A stretch of DNA of 64,000 bases from Staphylococcus sp. MI 10-1553 (GCF_010365305.1 NZ_CP048279.1:2418001-2482000); one strand, 5' to 3'; positions 27,231 to 36,062 are shown, counted from the first letter of the stretch. Numbers and translations: made by a program. Notes: a model not told the origin generated them from the letters alone.

Positions 27231-28973
27231 TTATTGTTCTGTTACTTCTCGATGCTGTGTTAAATTTTGTGTTTCAACAAATTGCTGATACATCGTGTGA
27301 GTTTGCATTAATTCTTCATGACGCCCTTTGCCTGTAACTTCTCCGTGGTCTAAGAAAATAATCTGACCCGCTTTTTTAATTGTAGAGAGACGGTGCGCAA
27401 TGACGATTGTCGTACGGTTTTCCATTAAAATATCTAATGCTTCTTGGATTTTACGCTCACTTTCACTATCTAAGTTTGCGGTTGCCTCGTCTAATAAGAG
27501 AATGTCAGGATTTTTCACAAAGCTTCGTGCAATATCGATGCGCTGACGTTGACCCCCTGACAGTTTCAAGCCGCGTTCCCCAACGATTGTGTCGTAACCT
27601 TGTTCAAATTCCATAATGAATTCATGACAGTTCGCAAGTTTGGCATAGTGAATCAATTCTTCTTCAGATACTTCTCGATCTACACCGTATAAAATATTAT
27701 CGCGTATCGTTCCGTTCATCATCGCATTACTTTGCATGACGTAACCGATTTTTCTACGCCAATCTGTTAACGACAGTGCATCAATTGAAGTACCATCATA
27801 ATAAATGCCACCTTGATCAACCTCATACATCCGTTCAATCAAACTGAACAATGTACTTTTACCTGAACCAGAAGGCCCCACAAAAGCGGTTACTTCACCA
27901 CGCAATACATTAAATGACACATCTTTAAGTACCGGTGTATCATCATATCCAAAGTAGACATGATCGAATTTCAAGTCTCCAGTCGAAATCTCATCTAGTA
28001 AATTCGGTGCGGCGATATCTTCAAGTGGTTCATGTAAGATTTCATAAATACGTTGACTCGCCCCTACTGCTTTTTTATAATCCGTCACTAATGTAGAAAG
28101 GTTAATCAAAGGCATGGATAAATTTAAAACGTAAAAAATCATCGCCACGAGTGTCCCCGCTGAAATCGCGCCCGAAGCAATACGCATACCTCCAAAACCT
28201 AAAATAATACCAATTGTAATCAGCATGATAATCCCTGAAATAGGTTGAACGACGGCAGCAATTTTTGCTTGTTTCAGTCCTAAGTCATAAATCTTTTTAA
28301 GGTTACTATGTGCCTTATCCAATTCTAGTTTCTCAGTATTGGCCACTTTAACTAAACGCATTTCTGTCAATACACGCCCGAGTAGCCCACTAAAATTTGC
28401 AATTTCAGTTTGCGTATTCGTTGATATTTTTTGCATAATTTTACCGAGCGGCACCATCACTAATATAAATATAGGAATGGTAATAAATGTAAGGAGTGTC
28501 ATTTGCCAATCCAAGACGAACAACATAATTAATGACCCGATTAGTGTAATCACCGAGGGGAAAAATCCTGGTAACTTTTGTGATATAAAATCATTAATTA
28601 CTTTCGTATCATCTGTTAAACGACTCATCAATTGTCCGCTCTCATTTTTATCAAAAAACGGCATTTTTAAGTGGATAATATGGTCCCATAACACGGAACG
28701 AATCGCGTAAATAATTTTTTCGCCTATTTTATTAAGTAAATAGTAACCGAAACCACTTAACACGGCATTCACTAAAAATACCGCTACTAATGCGATGATA
28801 AATACGGGACTAATCGATTCAAAAGTAAATTTGTCGACCACCTGCCCTGTAAACAAAGGCACTAATAATCCGGTCAAACTACCTAATGAAGCAATCGTCA
28901 CGGCCACAACAATCAGTCCCACTGGCCATGAAATTTTCTTTAATAAAAATACAAGTGGGTTACGTGCTTTCAT
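27231..28973 (-). CDS. abcA: AbcA, BmrA-type multidrug ABC exporter
   Basis: A 580-residue homodimeric exporter half: six membrane segments (about 15-310) fused to an ATPase domain (about 340-570) with Walker A GPSGSGKST, signature LSGGQRQR and Walker B ILLLDEATANLDSE. It resembles B. subtilis BmrA and S. aureus AbcA. In S. aureus AbcA exports beta-lactams and phenol-soluble modulins and is divergent from pbp4 exactly as here; MgrA, NorG and SarA-type regulators act in the shared region. The ATPase and membrane parts look complete. Confidence 0.93.
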   Translation of the reverse strand: MKARNPLVFLLKKISWPVGLIVVAVTIASLGSLTGLLVPLFTGQVVDKFTFESISPVFIIALVAVFLVNAVLSGFGYYLLNKIGEKIIYAIRSVLWDHIIHLKMPFFDKNESGQLMSRLTDDTKVINDFISQKLPGFFPSVITLIGSLIMLFVLDWQMTLLTFITIPIFILVMVPLGKIMQKISTNTQTEIANFSGLLGRVLTEMRLVKVANTEKLELDKAHSNLKKIYDLGLKQAKIAAVVQPISGIIMLITIGIILGFGGMRIASGAISAGTLVAMIFYVLNLSMPLINLSTLVTDYKKAVGASQRIYEILHEPLEDIAAPNLLDEISTGDLKFDHVYFGYDDTPVLKDVSFNVLRGEVTAFVGPSGSGKSTLFSLIERMYEVDQGGIYYDGTSIDALSLTDWRRKIGYVMQSNAMMNGTIRDNILYGVDREVSEEELIHYAKLANCHEFIMEFEQGYDTIVGERGLKLSGGQRQRIDIARSFVKNPDILLLDEATANLDSESERKIQEALDILMENRTTIVIAHRLSTIKKAGQIIFLDHGEVTGKGRHEELMQTHTMYQQFVETQNLTQHREVTEQ

Positions 28974-29170
28974 AACTTCATACCTCTTTTATTTTCGTTA
29001 TAGTGATGCCATAAGACACCCTTCAGTCTCCGTTCACTCTGAAGTCAGTCTTACTGCATTTACGATTACCTCTACTTTTACCCTTCAACAGATTGTTCTC
29101 AAAGTGACCACAACGGCTCAACTCAGTTTCATATCTTCTCTCACGCCCATCATATCACTCTGCATTAACA

Positions 29171-29199
29171 TTTATAAACGACAAACTTTGTGGTAAAAT
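29171..29199 (+). promoter_or_regulatory. Probable pbp4 promoter
   Basis: TTTATA, 17 bases and TAAAAT stand about 50 bases upstream of pbp4, in the 274-base region shared with the divergent abcA gene. Confidence 0.5.
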
Positions 29200-29247
29200 G
29201 AATCGTGTTGTTTATCATTTATAGTTTTTTAGATTGAGGGAATACAT

Positions 29248-30525
29248 ATGAAAAAAATAATATTATCCATTGTGGTTGTATTCTTCGCTTCCACTATTAT
29301 AACACCTTTTGCACGTGCATATACACCCACACCGGTTGAACTTGCACAACAAAGTGGTTATCCTGTCACGTGGGCTTATCAACCTGAGGGCATGATTAAC
29401 ATCAGTCAAACAGGACAAATTTTGTACGAGTTTCAAAGTGAACAACAATGGTATCCTGCTTCTATGACCAAACTCATGACAATGTACTTAACGTTACAAG
29501 CCGTCAAAGAAAAGAAATTATCTTTAAACGACACGGTCCAAATCACTGACCAACATTACCGGATGTCCACCTTACCAGAGTTGAGTAATACGAAACTTTA
29601 TCCTGGTGAAACATACACCATTGCAGAATTGCTTCAGATTACAGTCTCCGCTTCAAGTAACGCAGCTGCACTGATTTTAGCCAATCAAGTTTCAGATAAC
29701 ACATCAGACTTTGTCGATAAAATGAATGACACTGCCAAATCTCTAGGTATGACGCACACCCACTATGTGAATCCTACTGGTGCAGAAAACCGCTTATTAT
29801 TGGAATTCGCACCAAAGAAATATCAACACGAACCATCTTCAACATCTTCAGCACGCGACTATGCCATTCTTGCCCAGCATGTTGTTAAAGACACACCTAA
29901 AATTTTGTATTTCACTAAACAAATTGCACCGACACAACACGGTGTCACATACTATACCTTTAACGATTTGTTAGAAGGTGGCAATATGAGTTTACCTGGC
30001 ACAGATGGGTTGAAAACGGGTTCGAGTGACATTGCAGACTATAACAACTCATTAACGACAAAACGTGGGAAATTCCGCATTTTTCATATTATTATGGGCG
30101 CTGGAGATTATAAACATCTAGGTGGCGAGAAACAGCGTAACATGATGAGTGCGAGCGCCATTAACTATACTTTTTCACAATATGACTATAAAAAGATATT
30201 ATCTAAAGGTAAACATAAAATTGATGGGAAATCGTACTATGTGACAGAAGATTTATACGATGTCGTGCCAAAAGACATGTCTGAACCTTATGATCTTGTC
30301 GTCAAAGATAGTCAAGTGCATCTCGATTATCCACGGAAGTTTATTACGAAAAACGACGGACCCCCAACAGTAAAAGTTGAAAATCCGTTCATCTATGAAT
30401 CTAAATCTGTAGTAGTCTCAAGTTGGCATGCATTTCCAGTATTGACGACACTCGCATTTCTCGTCATTGTACTCATCCTTGCATTTATTTTACGTCGATT
30501 GTTGAAATTGCTTTTTAGAAAATAA
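29248..30525 (+). CDS. pbp4: Penicillin-binding protein 4 (PBP4)
   Basis: Low-molecular-mass D-Ala-D-Ala carboxypeptidase/transpeptidase of 425 residues, anchored in the membrane. Signal peptide (about 1-24), penicillin-binding domain with the active-site motifs S72-M-T-K75, S136-S-N138 and K256-T-G258, a beta-rich second domain (about 315-385), and a C-terminal membrane segment (about 396-417) with a basic tail. S. aureus PBP4 makes highly cross-linked peptidoglycan in a way that depends on wall teichoic acid. Divergent from abcA. In S. aureus tarD comes next; here the AT-rich cassette intervenes. Confidence 0.95.
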   Translation: MKKIILSIVVVFFASTIITPFARAYTPTPVELAQQSGYPVTWAYQPEGMINISQTGQILYEFQSEQQWYPASMTKLMTMYLTLQAVKEKKLSLNDTVQITDQHYRMSTLPELSNTKLYPGETYTIAELLQITVSASSNAAALILANQVSDNTSDFVDKMNDTAKSLGMTHTHYVNPTGAENRLLLEFAPKKYQHEPSSTSSARDYAILAQHVVKDTPKILYFTKQIAPTQHGVTYYTFNDLLEGGNMSLPGTDGLKTGSSDIADYNNSLTTKRGKFRIFHIIMGAGDYKHLGGEKQRNMMSASAINYTFSQYDYKKILSKGKHKIDGKSYYVTEDLYDVVPKDMSEPYDLVVKDSQVHLDYPRKFITKNDGPPTVKVENPFIYESKSVVVSSWHAFPVLTTLAFLVIVLILAFILRRLLKLLFRK

Positions 30526-30659
30526 AAATCGCGATTTCCATTGATTTGTTAATACGATAATTATTAAACTTGCGACTTCTAATCTGTTTTTCAGTATAGC
30601 AGCTGAGCAACCAAAAATGGACCGACTTTATAATGCGATAAGAACAAATAACAAATAAA

Positions 30660-30707
30660 GTGGATATGCGTAGAATGTGATGATTTTACACATATCCCCT
30701 TTTTTAT
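30660..30707 (+). terminator. Terminator between pbp4 and the S9 peptidase gene
   Basis: GGATATG (30662-30668) and CATATCC (30691-30697) flank a 22-base loop and are followed by CCTTTTTTAT. It points rightward, so it would end pbp4 read-through. Confidence 0.65.
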
Positions 30708-30727
30708 GATGCAATTTTTTTGAAATT

Positions 30728-32359
30728 TTATATCAAATCATTTATCAACATAAATCTATTTTTCCTTTGCTCATCAGTCAACGGCACATGATCAACATTA
30801 ACTTCTGTGAATAAAGTCCAAGGTAAATGATTTTTATTTGCATATTTTACAGCTTCCAATGTATCTCTATAATCCAGTACACTATCGTTGTCACCTTGGA
30901 TAATGTAAACTTCTGTTTTAATATCGTTAATAAAATTTTTCCAATTAAAAATTGTTTGTATTTCTTCTACACTAAACCTTTCATTGAACCATTCACTTTC
31001 TTCAGACGATACCTTTTTTAAATGATGACTTAAATTCATTAAAGGTGCTATAGCAATAACTTTATTGATTTTTATATTTAAATTAGCAGCTATTAGCAAA
31101 GCAAGGGCAGCCCCAAAACTCCCTCCTATTAAAATAATATCTGAATCTTTAATATGAAACACATTTTGAAATTCTTTTATAACGTCTATTGTTATTCTTA
31201 TGACATTCATCCAATTCTTCCATGCTTTTTTTCTACTACTATAATTCTGATATGCAGAACCATAATAATTTAGCACAACTATAGCTGTTTCCTTTTTAAT
31301 TGCTTCACTGTATAAATCATAATAACGTAAATCATCAAATTCAAAAGATTCAGGACCGCCATGTAACGAAAATAAAAGTTTTTGAGGCTTACTTTCTAAG
31401 GGTTTATGTACAGTTATAGGATACGGTTTAGAAAAATAATCTGTATTTATTTTTTCTCTTTTATTTTTGTTATGATTAAAAAAAACAGTTCCATTTTTGT
31501 CAATATACCCCCACTTAATCCCTTCCTTCATACTTGTACCTTTGATAGTGATATAATTACTGTTCACAGAATGTATTTCTATATTACAGTTGTGAAGTTC
31601 ACGAACCTTAATCGTTCCTCCCATTTTTATTGAAATAATGTCAACCATTATTTCCTTACCCTTATTAAGTAATAAAACAATATATTCACTTTCTAATAGA
31701 TGGGCATTTATAATAGGCTCATTGTAACGTTTAGATAATATTATTTTATTATTTTGCATATTTTTCAATACAATTACTTCATATTCATTATACTCTATTA
31801 AGAAAAGAAAATAGTTTGAAGAATAAGAGAGAAATCTATCACATTCAAATAGTATATTAAAGTTAATATCAATAACTTTTGCCGCTTTACCAAAACCGGG
31901 TCTATCATTAGATATTAGAAAAAAACTAGAATTAAAGAAAGTCTCTATATCATAACTTAAGCATAAAGTATTCGTACATACTGTGTAATTATCTTTTAAA
32001 ATGGCCAGTGTGTTGCAATTATTGTTAATGTCTTGATAAACGATATAGAGCACATTTTCATCTATATCCATATATAAATCTTGTACAATACGAATATCAA
32101 TATCCTCAATATTTATGTTGCGCACTTTAAGTTCTGAAAAATTTAAACTGTACTCCTTTACAACTAAAGTATTTTTAATTGAACTTATAATGAGAAACTT
32201 CGGCTTAGTCTTCAATGAAAAGAAACCTAAAAAATAATTGTCCAATTTTTCAATACTTTCTTTATCACATATAATTTTATTCTCAGACAAAAATATTGGT
32301 TTATTTTCATCTGAGAAAGCCAATAGTATAGGATTACCAAAACGACTATTAATGAACAC
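30728..32359 (-). CDS. S9-type (prolyl oligopeptidase-like) serine peptidase
   Basis: A 543-residue protein without signal peptide. The C-terminal half (about 320-543) is an alpha/beta hydrolase with oxyanion motif HGGP (333-336), nucleophile elbow G-G-S414-F-G, acid D490 or D492 in QGDND, and H524 in NVDHVP, i.e. the S9 triad; the N-terminal half (1-310) looks like a degenerate beta-propeller. Such enzymes cut small peptides. Start is a GTG after AAGGAAGG. Last gene of the AT-rich cassette (line 31741-31800 has 9 G or C in 60), overlapping the MFS gene by 11 bases. It probably matures or destroys the cassette peptide; an acyl-peptide hydrolase or esterase role cannot be excluded. Confidence 0.8.
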   Translation of the reverse strand: MFINSRFGNPILLAFSDENKPIFLSENKIICDKESIEKLDNYFLGFFSLKTKPKFLIISSIKNTLVVKEYSLNFSELKVRNINIEDIDIRIVQDLYMDIDENVLYIVYQDINNNCNTLAILKDNYTVCTNTLCLSYDIETFFNSSFFLISNDRPGFGKAAKVIDINFNILFECDRFLSYSSNYFLFLIEYNEYEVIVLKNMQNNKIILSKRYNEPIINAHLLESEYIVLLLNKGKEIMVDIISIKMGGTIKVRELHNCNIEIHSVNSNYITIKGTSMKEGIKWGYIDKNGTVFFNHNKNKREKINTDYFSKPYPITVHKPLESKPQKLLFSLHGGPESFEFDDLRYYDLYSEAIKKETAIVVLNYYGSAYQNYSSRKKAWKNWMNVIRITIDVIKEFQNVFHIKDSDIILIGGSFGAALALLIAANLNIKINKVIAIAPLMNLSHHLKKVSSEESEWFNERFSVEEIQTIFNWKNFINDIKTEVYIIQGDNDSVLDYRDTLEAVKYANKNHLPWTLFTEVNVDHVPLTDEQRKNRFMLINDLI

Positions 32360-33554
32360 TCCCCCCTTCCTTATAATGTCTTTTCATAGCAGTGAAGAAT
32401 AATGGCAATAGAAAAGCATTGAATACTAATAGCGATGTACATATGATTAATGCAATCGTGATAGACATATTGTATAAATAACCGCCAAACGTACCTCCCA
32501 GGGTATCTCCTATAAAAAATGAAGATTGTGATAACCCAAAAAAGAAGCCTAAGTGAGGTTTAGGAAAAAGTTCTAATTCTATCAACTCTTGTGCGATTGC
32601 CGATCCAGTATATAAAAATGCCCTAAACACTAAAATCAACAATATGATTAAACTTGGTAACGACGTTAAAAACATTAAAAGTAATAGACCTGCAACGAGT
32701 TCACTTATAAAAAAAATCCATTGTTTATAGCGGCTAACATTTTTACTCGCATATATAGGTGCTGCAATAATAGCCGTTAAACTAATCATCGCTATAAATA
32801 TCCCTATCAGTGACACCGATATACCTTGATGCTTTAAAATAACTGGAATGAAAGGACTAATTAAACTGACTGACATCCCTGCAATAAAACCTAAAATCAC
32901 TATTCCAATAATCAATATCTTGTATTCTGTTAAAGGCTTTTTAAAATGCGTCTGATTTTCCTCAGCTTCCGTTACTTTTTTAGGGAATTTAGGCACTAAA
33001 AAAGTAGTTAACAAACAGCACATCGCCGCCAAAATCAGCACATATGCCATAGGTGCTTTAACTAAGTATGAAAACAACCACACTAGAATACCTGATAGAG
33101 ATGTTCCAATCATAATCCCTGTATGATTGCCCATTTCACTTATTGAGACAAAAGCTGGACGTTCTTCTTCTGTACCTAAAGACACAATCCAAAATCGCAT
33201 GGAGATAATCACAAGCGAAGCCCCTAACCCTGCAATAAAACCAGATAATCCTGCAATCCAAAAAGAATGTGTGAACACCCTTAATGCTAAACCAACTGCA
33301 TAAACGGTCACACCAAGTCTTAATGCAAAGTGAGGTGAAATCTTATCACCCAATTTCCCTGTAAAAAAGGAGAGTATCCCCGCAATTGCCATCATCGTAT
33401 ATGAGAAGCCAAATGAGGTTAAAGCCTGGTTTTCTTCAAACCATAACGCATGTATCGTTTTTGAAAGGTACATTGAGAAATAGAAAAATATACTAAACCA
33501 CAAAAATTTTTGAGCTGAAGGGAATTTTCTTAATGTATTCAACAGTTTCATCAT
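32349..33554 (-). CDS. MFS transporter of the AT-rich cassette
   Basis: A 401-residue major-facilitator protein with 12 membrane segments. Motif A is seen as GKLGDKISPHFALRLG near residue 65, a second copy region as APIYASKNVSRYKQW near 260. It is closest in feel to drug/peptide exporters of the DHA1 or YfcJ-like type. The gene overlaps both neighbours (the TPR gene by four bases, the peptidase gene by 11), so the three are translationally coupled. Export of a small molecule or peptide made by the cassette is the simplest role; immunity is another. Confidence 0.82.
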   Translation of the reverse strand: MMKLLNTLRKFPSAQKFLWFSIFFYFSMYLSKTIHALWFEENQALTSFGFSYTMMAIAGILSFFTGKLGDKISPHFALRLGVTVYAVGLALRVFTHSFWIAGLSGFIAGLGASLVIISMRFWIVSLGTEEERPAFVSISEMGNHTGIMIGTSLSGILVWLFSYLVKAPMAYVLILAAMCCLLTTFLVPKFPKKVTEAEENQTHFKKPLTEYKILIIGIVILGFIAGMSVSLISPFIPVILKHQGISVSLIGIFIAMISLTAIIAAPIYASKNVSRYKQWIFFISELVAGLLLLMFLTSLPSLIILLILVFRAFLYTGSAIAQELIELELFPKPHLGFFFGLSQSSFFIGDTLGGTFGGYLYNMSITIALIICTSLLVFNAFLLPLFFTAMKRHYKEGGSVH

Positions 33555-35053
33555 TTCGACTCCCTTTTAACAGATATTAAATTATCTTTATTTTGCTTCA
33601 ATAAATCGTTATGAGGGTATTTGTTACACCCCTTTTCAAAAATATCAATTGCTTTTGTAATATGATCGGTGTTGAGATAGGCTTCTACTAATAAAATGAC
33701 TAAGTCAATATAAACTTCCTCATCCGATGCTACTTCATTTAACACATTTTCATTAACAAGTTCAGTTGTTTTATTGTATTCCTCTAATTCATTTAACACA
33801 AAACAATAATCATATAAAAAGTCCACTTCTTTACCAGAGTAAATATAAGATTGATGAAAATGTTCTTTAGATTCAGGTAAGTAATTCAAATTTAAATAAT
33901 ATATCCCTAATAAAGAATGAATCTCTGGCACATAAGGATTGAAATTTAGTGCAATTTGGAGATGATTAAAAGCATTTTTATAATCTTTAATTTTTATAAG
34001 AAAGTTGGCATATTCTAAATGATTTTCTAAAAAAAGCGGATCCATTTTCAAAAGTTTTTCGAAACCCAATTTAACATCTTCTATTGAATTAATCTTCATA
34101 TAACATTGAATTAAATTGTAGGTTAATACACTCTCATGAAAAGAGTTATCTAATTTAGATAATTTATTAGTAGAAATTTCTTTAATGGCAACTTTTAATA
34201 ATTGTATTGCTTTTTCTATTTCATTTCTTTTATACAATAATAATGCGAACCCATTTCTATTAAAAATTTTGTAAAAATTAATCTCACTATCAGAAAAACA
34301 AGAATAGGCTTCGTTAAGTAGTTTTTCAGCAAGTTTATCAGATTTCAAAAAAATAGGGTGATGCCTAGCATATAACATTGCAAGCGCATAGTTAGAATCT
34401 ATTTGTCTATCTTCACTTAAACTTTCCTTACTTTTTGTAAGATAATATTCCGCTCTTTCTGTTTCTCCTATCTGAGTATATGCAATTCCCAAATCATAAT
34501 AGTAACAGTCATTTTCATTTTTTTCGTCTATTAAATTTTTAATAATATTAATAGCTGTCCATCCATCACCGACACTCAAAAATTTTAATGCTATATCATA
34601 AGCTTCATACTTATTTTCATTAAGTGCGTCTTTTACTACCTTCTCTAAATAGTCTTTATAATATTCTTCTTGAACAAGGTTTTCAAAATATATATTTCCT
34701 ATTTCATATTTTCTATAAATCTCTAAAAATATATTAGAGCCCACATCTATTTGTCCTTTATGATATATATATAAATCTATAGGTTCTTTAAACCTATTTT
34801 TAATTGCCAGTAAATTATAAGAAATATAACGTTCAATCCGAGCTTTAGTCGAAAACCTGAGTTGATTCGAGTAATTTTGTTTATCAGTTAAACTTCCGTA
34901 ATAATTCATTTTATTTTTTGTTATAGGATCCATAAGTGAATACAATTGATATTCAAAATTTTTTCTTGGTTCGAAACTTATTCGGTGCATAAACAATCGT
35001 AATAGTTGAAAGTTAACTAAATCATTAGAATAACATTTTAATAAGATTTTCAT
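33551..35053 (-). CDS. TPR-repeat protein with a novel N-terminal region
   Basis: A 500-residue cytosolic protein. Residues 1 to about 150 (MKILLKCYSNDLVNFQLLRL...) match no family I can name; from about 165 onward tetratricopeptide repeats are clear, for example CYYYDLGIAYTQIGETERAE, NHLEYANFLIKIKDYKNAF and PEIHSLLGIYYLNLNYLPES. No helix-turn-helix is evident, so it is not an obvious RRNPP regulator. Very AT-rich (34681-34740 has 10 G or C in 60, against 35 in 60 at 49321-49380 in sbnD). It follows the 25-residue peptide gene through an attenuator-like hairpin pair and overlaps the MFS gene. It may bind or modify the peptide; that is inference. Confidence 0.75.
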   Translation of the reverse strand: MKILLKCYSNDLVNFQLLRLFMHRISFEPRKNFEYQLYSLMDPITKNKMNYYGSLTDKQNYSNQLRFSTKARIERYISYNLLAIKNRFKEPIDLYIYHKGQIDVGSNIFLEIYRKYEIGNIYFENLVQEEYYKDYLEKVVKDALNENKYEAYDIALKFLSVGDGWTAINIIKNLIDEKNENDCYYYDLGIAYTQIGETERAEYYLTKSKESLSEDRQIDSNYALAMLYARHHPIFLKSDKLAEKLLNEAYSCFSDSEINFYKIFNRNGFALLLYKRNEIEKAIQLLKVAIKEISTNKLSKLDNSFHESVLTYNLIQCYMKINSIEDVKLGFEKLLKMDPLFLENHLEYANFLIKIKDYKNAFNHLQIALNFNPYVPEIHSLLGIYYLNLNYLPESKEHFHQSYIYSGKEVDFLYDYCFVLNELEEYNKTTELVNENVLNEVASDEEVYIDLVILLVEAYLNTDHITKAIDIFEKGCNKYPHNDLLKQNKDNLISVKRESK

Positions 35054-35077
35054 TCAACATCCCTTTTCTCCTTTAAG

Positions 35078-35119
35078 TATCAAAAAGAAAAAGCTTCTTT
35101 TTGATATGAGAAGCTTTTT
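35078..35119 (-). promoter_or_regulatory. Attenuator-like pair of exclusive hairpins
   Basis: Two perfect inverted repeats share sequence. Hairpin A pairs 35109-35119 with 35088-35098 (AAAAAGCTTCT / AGAAGCTTTTT) and is followed on the minus strand by CTTTTTG, like a terminator. Hairpin B pairs 35095-35106 with 35078-35089 (TATCAAAAAGAA / TTCTTTTTGATA). They cannot form together. They lie between the peptide gene and the TPR gene, so they could cap expression of the downstream genes relative to the peptide. Confidence 0.7.
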
Positions 35120-35150
35120 TCCTTTTTTCAACTTCAATTTTATAAAGTTA

Positions 35151-35228
35151 TTACTTTACGACTTTCCCTGAATACATGACTGAAAATTTTGAATTTTTAG
35201 CTTTTGGTGCTTTTTTAACCAATTTCAT
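35151..35228 (-). CDS. Small basic peptide, 25 residues, first gene of the cassette
   Basis: A short frame that begins MKLVKKAPKAKN and ends YSGKVVK (stop TAA at 35151). It has eight lysines, no Cys, no Trp and no acidic residue. A strong ribosome binding site GGGGTGAT stands just before the ATG at 35228. A possible promoter (CTGATA-17-TATAAT, 35315-35343) and a 14-base inverted repeat lie upstream, a terminator-like hairpin downstream, then the TPR, MFS and S9 peptidase genes. The layout is that of a precursor or signal peptide with its handling genes. It could be the substrate of the cassette (bacteriocin- or pheromone-like) or a leader peptide; no known family is recognised. Confidence 0.65.
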   Translation of the reverse strand: MKLVKKAPKAKNSKFSVMYSGKVVK

Positions 35229-35243
35229 AACCATCACCCCGTT

Positions 35244-35285
35244 ATATTATTAAAAAGTATTTCGCGAGCTTCTTTTTAATAATAT
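35244..35285 (-). promoter_or_regulatory. 14-base inverted repeat in the leader of the peptide gene
   Basis: ATATTATTAAAAAG (35244-35257) and CTTTTTAATAATAT (35272-35285) are perfect inverted copies around a 14-base GC-containing loop (TATTTCGCGAGCTT). It lies between the probable -10 at 35315-35320 and the peptide start, so it is either a 5' leader hairpin or an operator. Confidence 0.65.
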
Positions 35286-35663
35286 ATCACTAGATGAAAT
35301 ATTTTACAAATAGTATTATAAGATTTATTTAATTATGTATCAGTATCGTGAATGAGAGAGAACATAGCCTTGTAACTCCTTTAAGAAAAAACGCTCACTT
35401 ATGTAGGTTCACTTTCGAACATTTACTGTCATCAACATGGATCCTCAGTTTAGATTGATTTAATTTGTGTTAGACTTCGTACTTTATTCCTGAAGATAGA
35501 CTACAAAGCAGACATTGTAAATGAATGGTAATAGAAAACGCTCAAAGCTTCTCTGTCCTTTATTTTTTGGCGTGTTTATACGACTTAAACTTCATATCAA
35601 CAACCAAACAAAAACGGACCGAAAATATGATCCCCTCACACTTTCGCCCCATTTTTATTCATA
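35286..35663. other. Intergenic region between the cassette and tarD
   Basis: About 380 bases. The right-hand boundary of the cassette is somewhere here. It includes a possible promoter of the peptide gene (-10 at 35315-35320) and a segment CAACCAAACAAAAACGGACC (35601-35620) resembling CAACCAAAAATGGACCGA at 30608, on the other side of the cassette. No gene is accepted; the frame at 35521-35736 runs antisense into tarD. Confidence 0.55.
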
Positions 35664-36062
35664 TTATTTTGCGTCTTTACCGTATAATTCTTGTTTGATT
35701 TGTGTCGTAGAAATACCTTCCGTACGCTTCAAGTAAATCACTTCACATTTATCTTTTAAGAAATCGAATTCACCTTCCCAGTCATGACCCATAACAAAAG
35801 TATCGATTTCATACTTCTCAACGTCCATTTCTTTTTGTTCCCAATCATTTTCAGGAATGACGAGGTCAACGTAACGGATTGATTCCAACATCATTTTACG
35901 TTGTTCAAAGTTGTAATATGATTTTTTGTTTTTAATGCGGTTGAATTCATCACTTGAGAGTGCTACAACGAGGTAATCCCCCATTTCACGTGCACGTCTC
36001 AGTAATTCAATATGTCCATAGTGTAAAAGATCATACGTTCCATATGTAATGACACGTTTCAT
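35664..36062 (-). CDS. tarD: TarD, glycerol-3-phosphate cytidylyltransferase
   Basis: Makes CDP-glycerol from CTP and glycerol 3-phosphate for wall teichoic acid. The 132-residue protein has GTYDLLHYGHIELL (the HxGH nucleotide-binding motif, about 8-21) and RTEGISTTQI (about 113-122), both signatures of this transferase. GGAGGTG precedes the ATG. It is next to tarB; in S. aureus tarX lies between the two, and pbp4 comes next on the other side, but here an AT-rich cassette separates tarD from pbp4. Confidence 0.95.
   Translation of the reverse strand: MKRVITYGTYDLLHYGHIELLRRAREMGDYLVVALSSDEFNRIKNKKSYYNFEQRKMMLESIRYVDLVIPENDWEQKEMDVEKYEIDTFVMGHDWEGEFDFLKDKCEVIYLKRTEGISTTQIKQELYGKDAK

Noticed and set aside
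33551..35053. RRNPP-type quorum-sensing receptor
   Set aside because: TPRs are present but no N-terminal helix-turn-helix is visible; a direct DNA-binding role is not supported.
35521..35736. 71-codon frame between the cassette and tarD
   Set aside because: Runs antisense into tarD and lacks start signals.
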